A stretch of DNA of 64,000 nt from Selaginella moellendorffii (lineage: Eukaryota > Streptophyta > Lycopodiopsida > Selaginellales > Selaginellaceae): the NCBI RefSeq assembly GCF_000143415.4, contig NW_003314262.1:5473876-5537875 (forward strand), in the 5' to 3' direction. The notes under the pieces were generated by a model that made no database searches, was not told the DNA's origin, and was given only the letters and a program-made list of their open reading frames with translations. Shown one piece after another: positions 31,607 to 42,090 of this stretch (its first letter is position 1; every line of letters begins with the position of its first letter). A program made the position numbers and the translations under genes.

Positions 31607-34558
31607 ATGCACAAGCTGAGCCTTCTCACCAGGACGATTCCGATCTCTATTCCTTCCAGATTGGTGTCGAGGAATTTCCACTCCGGATTGAAGCCTCTGT
31701 TCTCAAGGCCTCGGTCAAACAAGCCGGCGTTGTGCACCAGGAGTGTTGGAACTATGGGATCACTCGCAGAGACGGATGTGCTGTTCTACCCGGATGTTCG
31801 TCGCGATGAATCCGTCGCTGATGATTACCATGGAGTTCGTGTTGCTGATCCTTACCGATGGTACTCTTGTCTCTTGGCCATTTCCTTTTATCAGTTTTTT
31901 TTCTTCTTTCCTTTCAGGCTGGAGGATCCAGACGCGGAGGAAGTGAAAGCTTTCGTAGCCGAGCAAGTGAAACTCACGGACACGGTTTTGCAGTCCTGTG
32001 ATGTTCGGCAGAAAATGAACAACAAGATCACCGAGCTCTTCGACTACCCCAAGTTTGAGTGCCCGTTCAAAAGGGGAGACAAATACTTCTACTTTCACAA
32101 CAAAGGCCTACAGCCACAAAGCGTGTTGTACGCACAGGTAGTTTGGAAATCATTTGGTATGCCGGTTTTTAAGTTTTCGTGCCGCAGGATACCTTGGATG
32201 GTGAAGCGGAGGTTATTCTTGATCCTAATGAACTTAGCGAGGATGGAACTGTGGCGCTATCAGTCTATTCCTTCAGTGAAAATGCGGAATTTCTAGCTTT
32301 TGGTTTGAGTGCCAGTGGTAGTGACTGGGTTACCATCAAGGTTCTTCGTGTTGCTACTAAGGCTCTCGAGCCTGACGTATTGTGCTGGGTAAATTGAGCT
32401 TTTGCTTCTCGTGACAACTTCCAGTCTAATTGTTTGTATATCCAGGTCAAGTTTTCAAGTATTGCCTGGACACATGATCATAAAGGTTTCTTCTATTGTC
32501 GATATCCTACTCCCGTGTAAGTTTTAAGTCGATGGATTTTCTTGCAATTGGTCTTAAATGTGCGAGTTTTGCAGAAAGGATGCGGATGCTGGAACTGAAA
32601 CAGATCTTAATCTTTCTCAGCAGGTTTACTATCACTTTCTAGGAACTGATCAATCGGAAGACATATTGTGCTGGAAAGACTCTGACAATCCCAAGTGGAT
32701 GTTTGGAGCTGAAGTTACTGATGATGGCAAGGTGAGAGGTGTTTTTTTTTTGCTCTTCGTTTGGTTTTTATTTTCTTCTCCGTTTTTTATTTTTTCAGTA
32801 CCTTGTGCTTTCGATCGAAGAAGGATGCGATCCCGTAAACAGGCTTTATCTTTGTGAACTCGACTCACTGCCAAATGGACTACAGGGATGGAAAGGCAAG
32901 GATGAGTTGCTACCGTTTGAGAGGCTTGTGGATAAGTTTGACGCAAAGTATGAGGTGATTGCGAACGACGGCAATGTCTTCACATTTCGGACAAACAAAA
33001 ATGCGCCACGATACAAAGTAACGCGGGTGGACACCAGGAATCCGGAAACATGGACAGACATTATTGCCGAGTCAGCGAAGGATGTTTTGGACTCAGCGCA
33101 GTGCGTGAACCACCAGCAATTGGTAGTATCGTATCTCAGCGACGTAAAGCATGTGCTTGAGGTTCGCGACTTGGAACATGGCACGTTATTGAGAACTCTT
33201 CCTCTGGATATTGGAACGGTTTCAGGGATTTCTGGACGAAGAAAAGATGCGGAGATCTTCTATGGTTTCACAAGCTTCCTTACGCCTGGGGTCATCTATC
33301 GCTGTGACTTATCGGAGGACTCGGAGCTTACCGTTTTCAAAGAAACCAGTGTGAAAGGTTTCGACAGAACCAGATTTGAGACGAAACAGGTAAAATCTTA
33401 ACTACTCAGGAAAAAATCTCTGACGCTTGTTTTGCAGGTATTCGTCCCCAGCAAAGACGGTACAAAAGTTCCCATGTTTATTGTTGCCAGGAAAAGTATT
33501 GCGCTCGATGGCAAACATCCGGCATTGCTATATGGCTATGGAGGTTTTAACATCAGCATAACCCCGTACTTCAGTGCTTCAAGGATAGTTCTTATTCAGC
33601 ACTGCGGGGTCATTTTCGCGATTGCTAACATCAGAGGTGGTGGTGAATACGGCGAAGAGTGGCACAGAGCTGGTTCTCTTGGCAACAAGCAGAATTGTTT
33701 TGACGATTTCCAAGCATGCTCCGAGTATTTGATCAAAGAAGGCTACACTCAACCAAGAAAGCTTGGTATCGAGGGAGGAAGCAATGGTGGCCTTCTTGTA
33801 GCGGCATGCATCAACCAGGTCTACCTTTTCTTTTAATCAAATTTGCGAGCTAAAACTCCCTACTGTTTGCAGAGGCCTGATCTCTATGGATGTGCTCTTG
33901 CTCATGTAGGTGTTATGGACATGCTAAGGTTCCACAAGTTTACAATCGGTGAGCTCCTTTAGTTTCTCTCGCGCATCGGACGTGTCTTACTCTCTTGATT
34001 CGCAGGTCATGCCTGGACAACGGACTATGGCTGCTCTGAGAAAGAAGAGGAGTTCAAGTGGTTGATCAAGTAAGCTCCTCCCTCATTCTCACTCTACTAG
34101 AACTCACTGCTCTCTCTTTGCAAATTCTAGATACTCTCCTCTTCATAACGTTTCGAGACCCTGGGAGAAGCCTGATGGCCTTGGTGTTCAGTATCCACCA
34201 ACGATGCTCTTAACCGCAGACCATGACGATCGAGTTGTGCCACTCCACACTCTAAAACTCCTTGCAGTACGTTGAAGTTTTTCTGCGCTTCCAAGTTCTA
34301 ACCATTGAGTCCACAGACATTGCAGCATGTACTCATCAAATCCTCCAAATCAAGCAACCAGACGAATCCAATCGTAGCTCGCATCGACACAAAGGCCGGG
34401 CATGGAGCTGGCCGTCCCACCAAGAAAATGGTACGCGTTCTTCCTTCTCCTCCTTTCGAAGCTAACTTTTTCGTTTCGATCCAACTCCACAGATTGACGA
34501 GGCTGCCGATCGATTGTCATTCTTCGTTAAGATGACTGGCGCGGAGTGGACAGAGTAG
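31607..34558 (+). CDS. Prolyl oligopeptidase (S9A family serine peptidase)
   Basis: Twelve exons with short introns give about 776 residues. The N-terminal 49 residues before GTMGSLAET are Ser/Arg-rich and look like an organelle transit peptide; the core starts [18 protein letters not shown]. The beta-propeller runs from about residue 130 to 500. The catalytic domain carries YGYGGF, the nucleophile in [11 protein letters not shown], the Asp in [19 protein letters not shown] and the His in DTKAGHGAG, so the Ser-Asp-His triad is complete. The protein should cleave short peptides after proline. It starts downstream of a TATA box and ends [13 protein letters not shown]. An alternative start at MGSLAET would give a cytosolic form. 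Confidence 0.93.
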
Positions 34559-34960
34559 CGATCCAGTTTTTCCATCTTTATTTCTCGTTCTTTTTTTGTT
34601 CCTATTTCTCTATATTTATGTTCATCACTGCAAGTTATATCCGAAGGAAGTAACTGTATCGATGATAGGAAATTATTTTTAAAAAATAGATTTGTCTTTT
34701 ATTGCGTCGTGGCTGCTCCTCAAAGTGGCAACGACGGGTGACATCAAAATAAACTTCCAGCACCGAGTTAGGGCGAGGGAGTTGTTTTTATAGCCTGGAT
34801 TGGGAGAAAATTAGGAATAGACGTCCGTGCGAAAGGGAATGGAGCGTTCCTCTCAAATCCTACTGGTACTACTTTCCCTCTCCAGTAAGGCCATTTGTTC
34901 GATTATTCTTGGATGTTTGCAAACAATACTATAACGATTTTATTCTTTGCAGCTCTTATT
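34559..34960. other. Intergenic region
   Basis: It contains the prolyl oligopeptidase 3' flank (AT-rich near 34670) and the 5' side of the next gene. No other feature is seen. Confidence 0.5.
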
Positions 34961-34969
34961 TCTTCGTCC

Positions 34970-35983
34970 TTTGAGGTTGGAATGGTGCCAAGGCTGTTGA
35001 GATTGTTGAGAATCAAAGCCTCGCTTTTTGGATCCCTTGCAAGGCCAGGCATCTTGAAGAGCACGGGGTGCTCCACAACATCACCTTTTAACTGGTATCT
35101 CCCTTGTTATCTTATATTTTCTTCCCTGAATCAAATGCTTTGAAAAAGGTCGGCTTTTGAGGCCCGGGAATGGCTACACGCATGGTCTCTTTTCTCGCTT
35201 TCTCACCACTCAAGCTTTGGAAAACTACTACACTAGCGATTTCTTCCAGACCGCCATTCAGCCGATGATACCGTTTCTCAAGGTATCTTGTTTTTGTTTA
35301 TCTGTTTGATTCTCATCGGATATTCAGGGTGAGGATTCAGTTGATTACAGTTCGCCTCTCGAGCATGCGGATCCTGCAGAGGTATGTGGGAAGAGTCTCT
35401 ATTCTGTCTAGAAAGGAAGCTCTTTTTATTTGTTTCTTTGTTTGTACCAAGCAGAAGTTTAAAGGCGAGGTCGTCCACGTCTGTTTCTTCAAGCTCAAAG
35501 CGAATGTCATGCAAAACGAAACTCAATCTTTGATCTCGAAACTCAAAAATCTAGCTAATGCGATGCCCTCCACCGTATTACAAGTAACATCTGGTACGTA
35601 ATTCATTCTTCCTCAAGAGAATAGAAACTAATTTCGCGCTCTTTGAGAAACTAGGCTCTAACATCAAGATCCGCCCCGATTATCTTGTGTTTTCCCATTC
35701 TTTTGTCGCTCGTTTGGCCTCAGGTATGATCCAAGACTTCTCATTGCATTACCGTTGTTTAAATTGACTTTCTTGTTCAATTCATAGAATCTGCCGTGAA
35801 GAACTTCTATGGTCATCCTTCTTATAAAGAGGTGAAACATTTTTAGTTTTTAATCCGTTGTGAACTCACAGATTATCATATGATATGATACAATAGGTTG
35901 TGGCTGAAATCAAACAATCGAGCACGCTTTTCGTTGAAGCCGATTTTCTTCCAGTGGATTATCATTCACTCGGGTCAATGTAA
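34970..35983 (+). CDS. Stress-response A/B barrel (Dabb) protein with two domains
   Basis: The well-supported exons run from about 35149. The first domain end reads GNGYTHGLFSRFLTTQALEN and IQPMIPFLK. The second domain reads EVVHVCFFKLKANV, LISKLKNLANAMPSTVLQV, then the exon DYLVFSHSFVARLAS and NFYGHPSYKEVV, ending DFLPVDYHSLGSM. The pattern HV.FFKLK, L..L, HS...S and the closing Val/Asp-rich strand is that of dimeric alpha-beta barrel proteins such as Arabidopsis HS1 and UP3. The N-terminal half of domain one is unclear (34970-35093), so the start codon is unknown. No enzymatic motif is visible; family members are stress-induced. Confidence 0.72.
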
Positions 35984-36713
35984 AACATCTTTGCAATAAG
36001 AAAGCTCATCAAATCAAGCAAAGGCTGGACAGGAAACTATTTTAGTCTTATCAGCGTGAGACATGCTTTTGTGTGGACTGGAAGAGTCCTACTCTTGTAA
36101 AGAATAGTATTATGCCTGCAAGGACAATGGATCCAAGAACCAAGTACGTATTTTTCTTCGTTTTTGTTTTCTATCACTATGGTCGCCAGTCCAGGAGCTC
36201 GGTCAGGCCCTACAGCCCTGTTCCTGCTAGCAAGGAGCCACCTGAAAGCTTCGCTCGCAACAAAGATATAAGTCAATACAAGTAAATTCTCAGTAATCAT
36301 GCCCAGGAATCCACTAGTGTTGGTTGTCGCACGAGAGTTTTTTATATCTTAATCTTGCAGTACAAAGTTCTAGCAACTAAATTCCTCTCTTAAATGCCAG
36401 ATGCATGGCTTTAGATATTTGTGACGCGCGCCCTGGACAGTCCCCCGGGTCTAGACGGCACAAGCATCAACCCTAAAACACCCTAGTAAAAGTCTTTTGT
36501 ACAGCCAAAGACTCTGGTCTTTCTCTTTTTCTTTTTCTTGATTTTTCTCAAGATTTAGAGTACCATAGCGGAGCTGCGAGGGACGTCTCCAATCCGCGTT
36601 CGGGACACGGACAAAAAAGTGGTCTTCGTAGAAAGAGAACTCCATGGCTAAATACCCAACTCCCTTGGAAGAAATTCAAAACAAAAAAACCGCAAAGATA
36701 GGGAGCTAAAGCT
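35984..36713. other. Intergenic region upstream of the NAC gene
   Basis: No gene is supported; only short frames occur. A pyrimidine-rich stretch at 36510-36550 precedes the NAC gene, and no clear TATA box is seen. Confidence 0.5.
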
Positions 36714-37678
36714 ATGCGGCCTTCTTCCGATTCCTGTTACTTCAATCTTCCCGGCTTTCGATTCAATCCCACCGAGGAGGAGCTTGTCAGTTTCTATCTC
36801 GAGTGCAAGGTCCGAGGCAAGTTGAATCTCCCCCCGGGCGTGATCTTAGATGTGGACTTTTATCATCACGATCCATGGGAGCTCTCTGGTATCTCTGTTT
36901 ATACGCAATGTTCTTGGTTCTCATTCTCAAGGCTGCTTTGGTTTCTTCTAGATATGATTCCAAGCGAGAACACCAAGGTGTTCTACTTCTTCGTGCCGAG
37001 AGACCGCAAGTATCCCGATGGATCGCGTCCCAGGCGAGTGGCAAGATCCGGCTACTGGAAAGCCACTGGAACCGATCATAAAGTCTCCGATTTCAGAGGC
37101 AAATGTATTGGCAAGAAGAAGACTCTGGTTTTCTACCAAGGCCGAGCTCCCAAAGGAAACAAGACCAACTGGGTGATGAACGAATTCAGGCTTCCCTGGA
37201 CTGATCAACCAAATTCCATTGCCAAAGTTAGTTCTTTTATCCCTCGTCTTTCGGCCTCGTTTTCACGGAGGGTGTGTTTCTTTTCCAGGAGGAATTCGAT
37301 GTCACCTTGTGCCGGATGTATCAGAAGAGCAGCTCTTCACAACTCCAGACGAGATTCTCCACCAGGAGCTCCAAAGTCTGTGACCTTCTACTCAGTGCTC
37401 CTTCCTTGGAGGATGAGAAATCAAACTCAGTGCCATCCCCGGACGATGAAAGATCGGGGGAGAGCTTGCTGGATAGTGATGCTGCCACTGGAGAAATCTC
37501 CGAACTCCTCATGGACTGGAGCAATGTGGAGCAGGTTCTTTTTCCAGAGTTCAACCTCAAGGTGGAAACTCACAACCTTGCCCCGTCGTCGTCTGCTTGG
37601 CCACTGGAATTCTCTCCTGGGATTCTGGTAACTCCCACCTCCATCGCTGGACACTGCCTCTGGGAAAATCAAAGTTAG
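36714..37678 (+). CDS. NAC-domain transcription factor
   Basis: Three exons (36714-36888, 36952-37226, 37289-37678) encode 279 residues. All five NAC subdomains are present: LPGFRFNPTEEELVSFYL (A), ILDVDFYHHDPWEL (B), YFFVPRDRKYPDGSRPRRV followed by GYWKATGTDHKV (C), KKTLVFYQGRAPKGNKTNW (D) and VMNEFRLP plus EEFDVTLCRMY (E). The intron positions after DPWELS and before the last subdomain are usual for the family. The C-terminal 130 residues are Ser/Asp/Glu-rich, consistent with an activation region. No membrane segment is seen. Likely role: nuclear DNA-binding regulator. Confidence 0.95.
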
Positions 37679-38121
37679 AAAAACCATTAAAACCTCGTGC
37701 AAGAAGTTTTGTCACGTCACATGTCACGGATCTCGTCAATGCTCGAGGCGTCTTATTCAACTATACGGAGTCAAGGTGTTATTTAAATAAAAATCGTTCA
37801 ACCGCAAGAAAAACGTGTACGTAAACTTCATATACAGGAAGCGAAATTGAGCTCGATGGTTCCTGGAAAGAATAAATCGGAAGACGATTTTGTACGATAA
37901 AGCAACCAAGAAAAAGAGAGAGAGAGAGAAGCCCAAACACGTAAGCGCGCTTATTACGAAGAATGCCCAAGTGATGCTAAACCATAAACCCGGTTTGAGC
38001 GTCCAATCCTTCTCCATGCATTTCCTGTCTAAATTCCTCAACCGAGAGGCAAACGCGAGGGGCCGGAAAATCGCATAACTTGCGTCAACTGGCCTCGAGC
38101 TGGTCACTCCAACAGGAACCT
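37679..38121. other. Convergent intergenic region
   Basis: It lies between the NAC gene and the minus-strand UPF0739-like gene. It is AT-rich around 37780-37930 with an agagagag run, and no gene is seen. Confidence 0.5.
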
Positions 38122-39283
38122 TCAGAAGGCCACAGACTGTAGCGGTCTGGAAGTCACATCCAGTCGCAAGTCCCCGGGATCAATTTTGGAACATTGAGAG
38201 ACTTTTGTGGCAATATAAGACATGAACGCGTCTGGAGTCCATTGCTGGGAGAAACCATTGGACTCCGGGATGGTAAAGCTGACAAAATCCAGAAGGCGTG
38301 TATCAGTATCAAGAAGAAGAAACTTCCAAAACTATAAGCATTTATATAAAAAAAAACCTCAAGATTTCTTCCACTGGTTCATGCGGTCTCCACGCCAAGA
38401 CTTTCTCTGGACTAGTCAAGAGTTTGTTTTTTCCTTCCCTGGAATAAAATGTGTGCTTACTTGAGCAAGAGAAGCTTGTATAAACACAAGTGGACCGATG
38501 ATAAGCACCGCGATGCTTGAGAAGCCTTGTCTTTGGAGAACACGTAAATCACTGGATATCCAAGCAGCCATCTTCGCGAGTAACTTCGTTTTGTTTAGCT
38601 TTGAGAAAAGAGAGAACGAAGAACTTACCCGTTGCACGTAGGAATGGAGATATCCAGCTCCGATAGACCGTGATTAAAATCAATGAGCGAGCACTCACGA
38701 GATTCTTCCGCGAGGGACTGTGACAAACGAGCCTGCAATCGTTTGAGAGTGGCTTTCACTGACTGTTCTTCAAGCTGTGTGGCCATCTGGGAGCTACAAA
38801 GAATCAAAAGCTTTGTTCTTTCGAAAATAAAACATGGAATCATACCCGAGCAGGACCATCGTCCAGGATTATAAAGCTCAGCCAGCTCTCGTCGCCCAGG
38901 GAGCTTTCCATGTACTCTTCCAGATTAGCTGCGTGGAGAAAGTAGATCATGGATTCGTCCATGGACATGAGTCTCCATCCTTTGAAAGCCTGGAAGTTGT
39001 TTTGCGAGGAATGAAGCAACGAAGAAATCTTTGCAAACCTCGCACACGGAGTTTACTAGAGAGGTCAGCAGCTGGAGAAGATTTGCGCTGTAAGGCAAGT
39101 AATCGATCATGACAAGAGGTCTCACTCCCACGAGGACGAAGAAAAGATCTAGCAGAGTTTAATCAAATTCCACTCTAGCACCTCGTTTTATTCCATACCT
39201 CGAGCGAGACAATGGCAATGCCGTGCCTTGAGCCGCCAGCCCAGCTTCTTGGCTGCGGCTATCACCGCTTCCTCGATCTCCAT
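38122..39283 (-). CDS. UPF0739 (C1orf74-like) conserved protein
   Basis: Seven minus-strand exons can be joined from MEIEEAVIAAAKKLGWRL (39283). They continue with LVGVRPLVMIDYLPYSANLL, WRLMSMDESMIYFLHAANLE, ECSLIDFNHGLSELDISIP and WLLGYPVIYVFSKDKASQ. The last parts are NPEKVLAWRPHEPVEEIL and a final exon with LDFVSFTIPESNGFSQQWTP, ending RPLQSVAF. The LLGYPV..F and F.IPES segments recall the uncharacterised UPF0739 family known from animals. Biochemical function is unknown. The frame across the last intron (38358 to about 38330) did not close by simple GT/AG reading, so that join is uncertain. Confidence 0.6.
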
Positions 39284-39424
39284 GAGATTTCTAGGGCTTA
39301 AAACATCACCAAAGTTTTAAATCCCAAGCACGCAAAATCCTTTTTTTTATTTGGCATGACAACTAGGAACTTTGGCCGAACTTTAGGAAAAATGTAATGA
39401 CAAGTTCGATGTTTCCATATCCAT

Positions 39425-41926
39425 TTATATTCGTCCATAGATATTAGCCATCAAGTCATAAGCTCCAGCCGAGTGACTGTCGCTCTCCACCAATCTACCA
39501 AAAGCAATCTCTCCAATCCTCACGTTTCTCCACTTCGAGCAAGCTCCCAGGATCGTCATCCACGCAACCCCACTCTCTCCAGCCGGCATGCTCTTGGCCA
39601 TCTCCACAGCCTCGTCGAGGTGATTGGCCCGGCTTAGCAAATCCACCATGCAGCTCAAGTGCTCCACTCCCGGAGAGATCCCAAACTTCGGCACCATCTC
39701 GCGAAAGTAGCTCCTCCCTCTCTCGACGAGACCACTGTGGCTACACGCTGTGAGCAAACAAACCAGCGTCACAGCGTTGGCTGCCAAGCCTCGATCTTCC
39801 ATGGAGCTAAAGCTCTCGAAAACGAGCTTCCATTTTCCCACCCGGCTGTACCCTGCGATGAGAGCCGTCCAGAGAACCAAGTCGCCACCTCCAGCAGCGA
39901 CGATCCAGTCGAAAACACAGCGTGCCCGGATCATATCTCCACACTTCCCGTAAACATCCACAAGCGAAGTTGCCAGAGTTTCATCAACTTCGAGACCGGC
40001 CCTGTAGATCCTTGCCTCGATCGCTTGCAGCTTGTCCAAAGCCACGGCAGCTCCGCATGCTTTTAGCAGGACGCCGAAAGTCCGGGAGTTCGCCATAGCC
40101 TCGCTCTCCAGCATTCTCGGGAAGAGCTCCAGCGAGAGATCTTCCTCGCCGTTTTCGCTGTATCCCAGCAAGAGGGCGTTCCAGGACGCGGCAGTGGCGG
40201 AGTTCCTGGCCACCATCCTGTCGAAAACACCCCTCGAATCTACCATGCTTCCACACCTCGCGTACATGTCCACCAGAGTATTGGCTACGTAGGTGTCCGT
40301 CTCAAAGCTCCTATCCATCGCCTGCGAGTGGAAGCTCATCCCTTTCTCCAGAGCCTTGAGCTTCACAAGCCTGCCATGGACGAGCTCCCCGGTCTCCTTG
40401 CCGGCCATGCTCGAGCAAGCCTTCAAAGCCGCGACGAAAGTTGGCGGATCAAGCCCGCCTCCTTGCTCGCAAACTTTCGATTCGAGGAGCTCCACTGCGA
40501 GCTCTCCCTGGCCATTCTCCGCGTATCCCAGCGTGAGAGACGTGAGCGGCACCACGCTGCTCGAGGAGAGCCTGTCAAACACTCGCCTGGCCTCCACCAA
40601 GCAGCCACACTTCGCGTACATATCCACCAGCGAAATCCCCACGCTTGCGTCGAGCTCCCAGCCACTTTTCTCCGCTCGAGCGTGGATCTCCACTCCTCTC
40701 TTGAGAGACTCCATTTTGACAAGCCTCCCATCGAGCTCCCTCGCCTCTTCTCTCTCGGAGAGGCTCGAGCAAGCTTTGAGCGCCGAGACGAAAGTTGCCG
40801 CGTCGATTGAGGACGAACTCGCGAGCTCCATCCGCGAGAATAAATCGATGGCGAGCTCTCCATTCCCTGCGTCGATATATCCCATCATCAGCGACGTCCA
40901 AGACACAGCATTGTGGCAAGGCATCCTATCAAAGACTCTCTGCGAGCTCACCACGCTCTTACACTTCGCGTACACGTCCACCAGCGTAGTCGCGACGTAG
41001 AGATTAAACTCGCAGCCAAACTTCGCCGCCAGGGAATGGATAGCCATCGCTCTTTCCAAGCTCTCCACCTTGACGAGCTTTCCATCGATCTCCCTCGCCT
41101 CCTCCTTTACTGCGAGGCTGGAGCAAGCTTTCAGCGCGGCAACAAACAAAGTAGCGTCTGGAGCAATACCTTGGGAGTGGAAACTAAAGCTCGAGAGGAG
41201 CTCCAGCGCCAGCGATTCTTGGCTGTTCTCCGCGTATCCCAGCATCAAGGCCGTCGAAGAAACCAAGTCGTGCAACGGCATTCGATCAAACACCGCTCGA
41301 GCTTCGATCACACTGCCACACTTTGCATACATAGTGACGAGAGCGCTAGCAACGAAGATATCCATACCTCTGGAAGCTCTCGCGAGCTGCGAGTGGATCG
41401 CCACGCCTTGCTTGAGAGCAGCGAGCTTGAGCGCTCGTCCGTCAGCTTCGTGAGCCTGTTCTCTCGCCGCCAAGATCGCACAAGCCTTGAGCACAGCCAC
41501 GAAAGTCCTCGCGTTTGGATCGCATCGATGGCGATCTCGCCCACGATCCATCCCAGCAAAGAGCTCCAGAGCACTGGCTGGATCATCGTTGTCGACATAT
41601 CCCAGCAGGAGAGAGTTCCAAGTCACAACATCCCGCCTCTCGAGCTCGTCAAAGATCTTGCGAGCTTCCAAGACGCTCCCACACCTCGCGTACATGCTCA
41701 CGAGAGCGCTGGCCACGAACTTATCTTTGCTTTGCCGGCTCGCCATCGCTCGAGCGTGAATCTCTCGGCCCTCGACGAGGGTCTTGCATTGCTTGAGCGA
41801 GGCAAGCAAGCCAAGAACACTGGATTCGTGCCTTTGCTGTGGAGCTATGACGATGGAAAGCCCGCGACTAGAGAGGAGAAAATGCCCACCTTGGAGAACT
41901 AAGCTTCTTCGTCTTCCAGAATGCAT
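39425..41926 (-). CDS. PLS-class pentatricopeptide repeat protein, 833 aa, intronless
   Basis: One open frame holds about 20 PPR motifs in P-L-S order, for example FVASALVSMYARCGSVLEAR and WNSLLLGYVDNDDPASALEL. The N-terminus (MHSGRRRSLVL) is basic and suits an organelle transit peptide. Four L motifs carry an extra segment of about 17 residues (such as KEEAREIDGKLVKVES) between the usual KACSSL and LERG parts. The C-terminus has an E-like region (GVAWMTILGACSKWRNVRIG) but stops at NIYGRI without a DYW deaminase domain. In the family, such proteins bind organellar RNA and often direct C-to-U editing with a partner. Its start is 165 bp from the divergent SLC1-like gene. Confidence 0.93.
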   Translation of the reverse strand: MHSGRRRSLVLQGGHFLLSSRGLSIVIAPQQRHESSVLGLLASLKQCKTLVEGREIHARAMASRQSKDKFVASALVSMYARCGSVLEARKIFDELERRDVVTWNSLLLGYVDNDDPASALELFAGMDRGRDRHRCDPNARTFVAVLKACAILAAREQAHEADGRALKLAALKQGVAIHSQLARASRGMDIFVASALVTMYAKCGSVIEARAVFDRMPLHDLVSSTALMLGYAENSQESLALELLSSFSFHSQGIAPDATLFVAALKACSSLAVKEEAREIDGKLVKVESLERAMAIHSLAAKFGCEFNLYVATTLVDVYAKCKSVVSSQRVFDRMPCHNAVSWTSLMMGYIDAGNGELAIDLFSRMELASSSSIDAATFVSALKACSSLSEREEARELDGRLVKMESLKRGVEIHARAEKSGWELDASVGISLVDMYAKCGCLVEARRVFDRLSSSSVVPLTSLTLGYAENGQGELAVELLESKVCEQGGGLDPPTFVAALKACSSMAGKETGELVHGRLVKLKALEKGMSFHSQAMDRSFETDTYVANTLVDMYARCGSMVDSRGVFDRMVARNSATAASWNALLLGYSENGEEDLSLELFPRMLESEAMANSRTFGVLLKACGAAVALDKLQAIEARIYRAGLEVDETLATSLVDVYGKCGDMIRARCVFDWIVAAGGGDLVLWTALIAGYSRVGKWKLVFESFSSMEDRGLAANAVTLVCLLTACSHSGLVERGRSYFREMVPKFGISPGVEHLSCMVDLLSRANHLDEAVEMAKSMPAGESGVAWMTILGACSKWRNVRIGEIAFGRLVESDSHSAGAYDLMANIYGRI

Positions 41927-42090
41927 AGATTTAGAGAGAGCTACTCACCTCCATAGACAAACTCTCTAGTCAACTGCCCTAAGATGCTTTGCTTGTCATT
42001 TCTTTGTCGTGGAATGCACTGCATAGGTTCCTTGTCCCCACATTCGTGGAGCTCGTGGAGCTCGCAAGTTCTTCTTTGTTTTTCCTCGCC

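Noticed and set aside
39659-41902. Long plus-strand open frames opposite the 833-aa PPR gene (for example 40913-41902)
   Set aside because: They are mirror frames of the PPR coding sequence in GC-rich codons, with no domain of their own; the minus-strand frame has clear PPR motifs.
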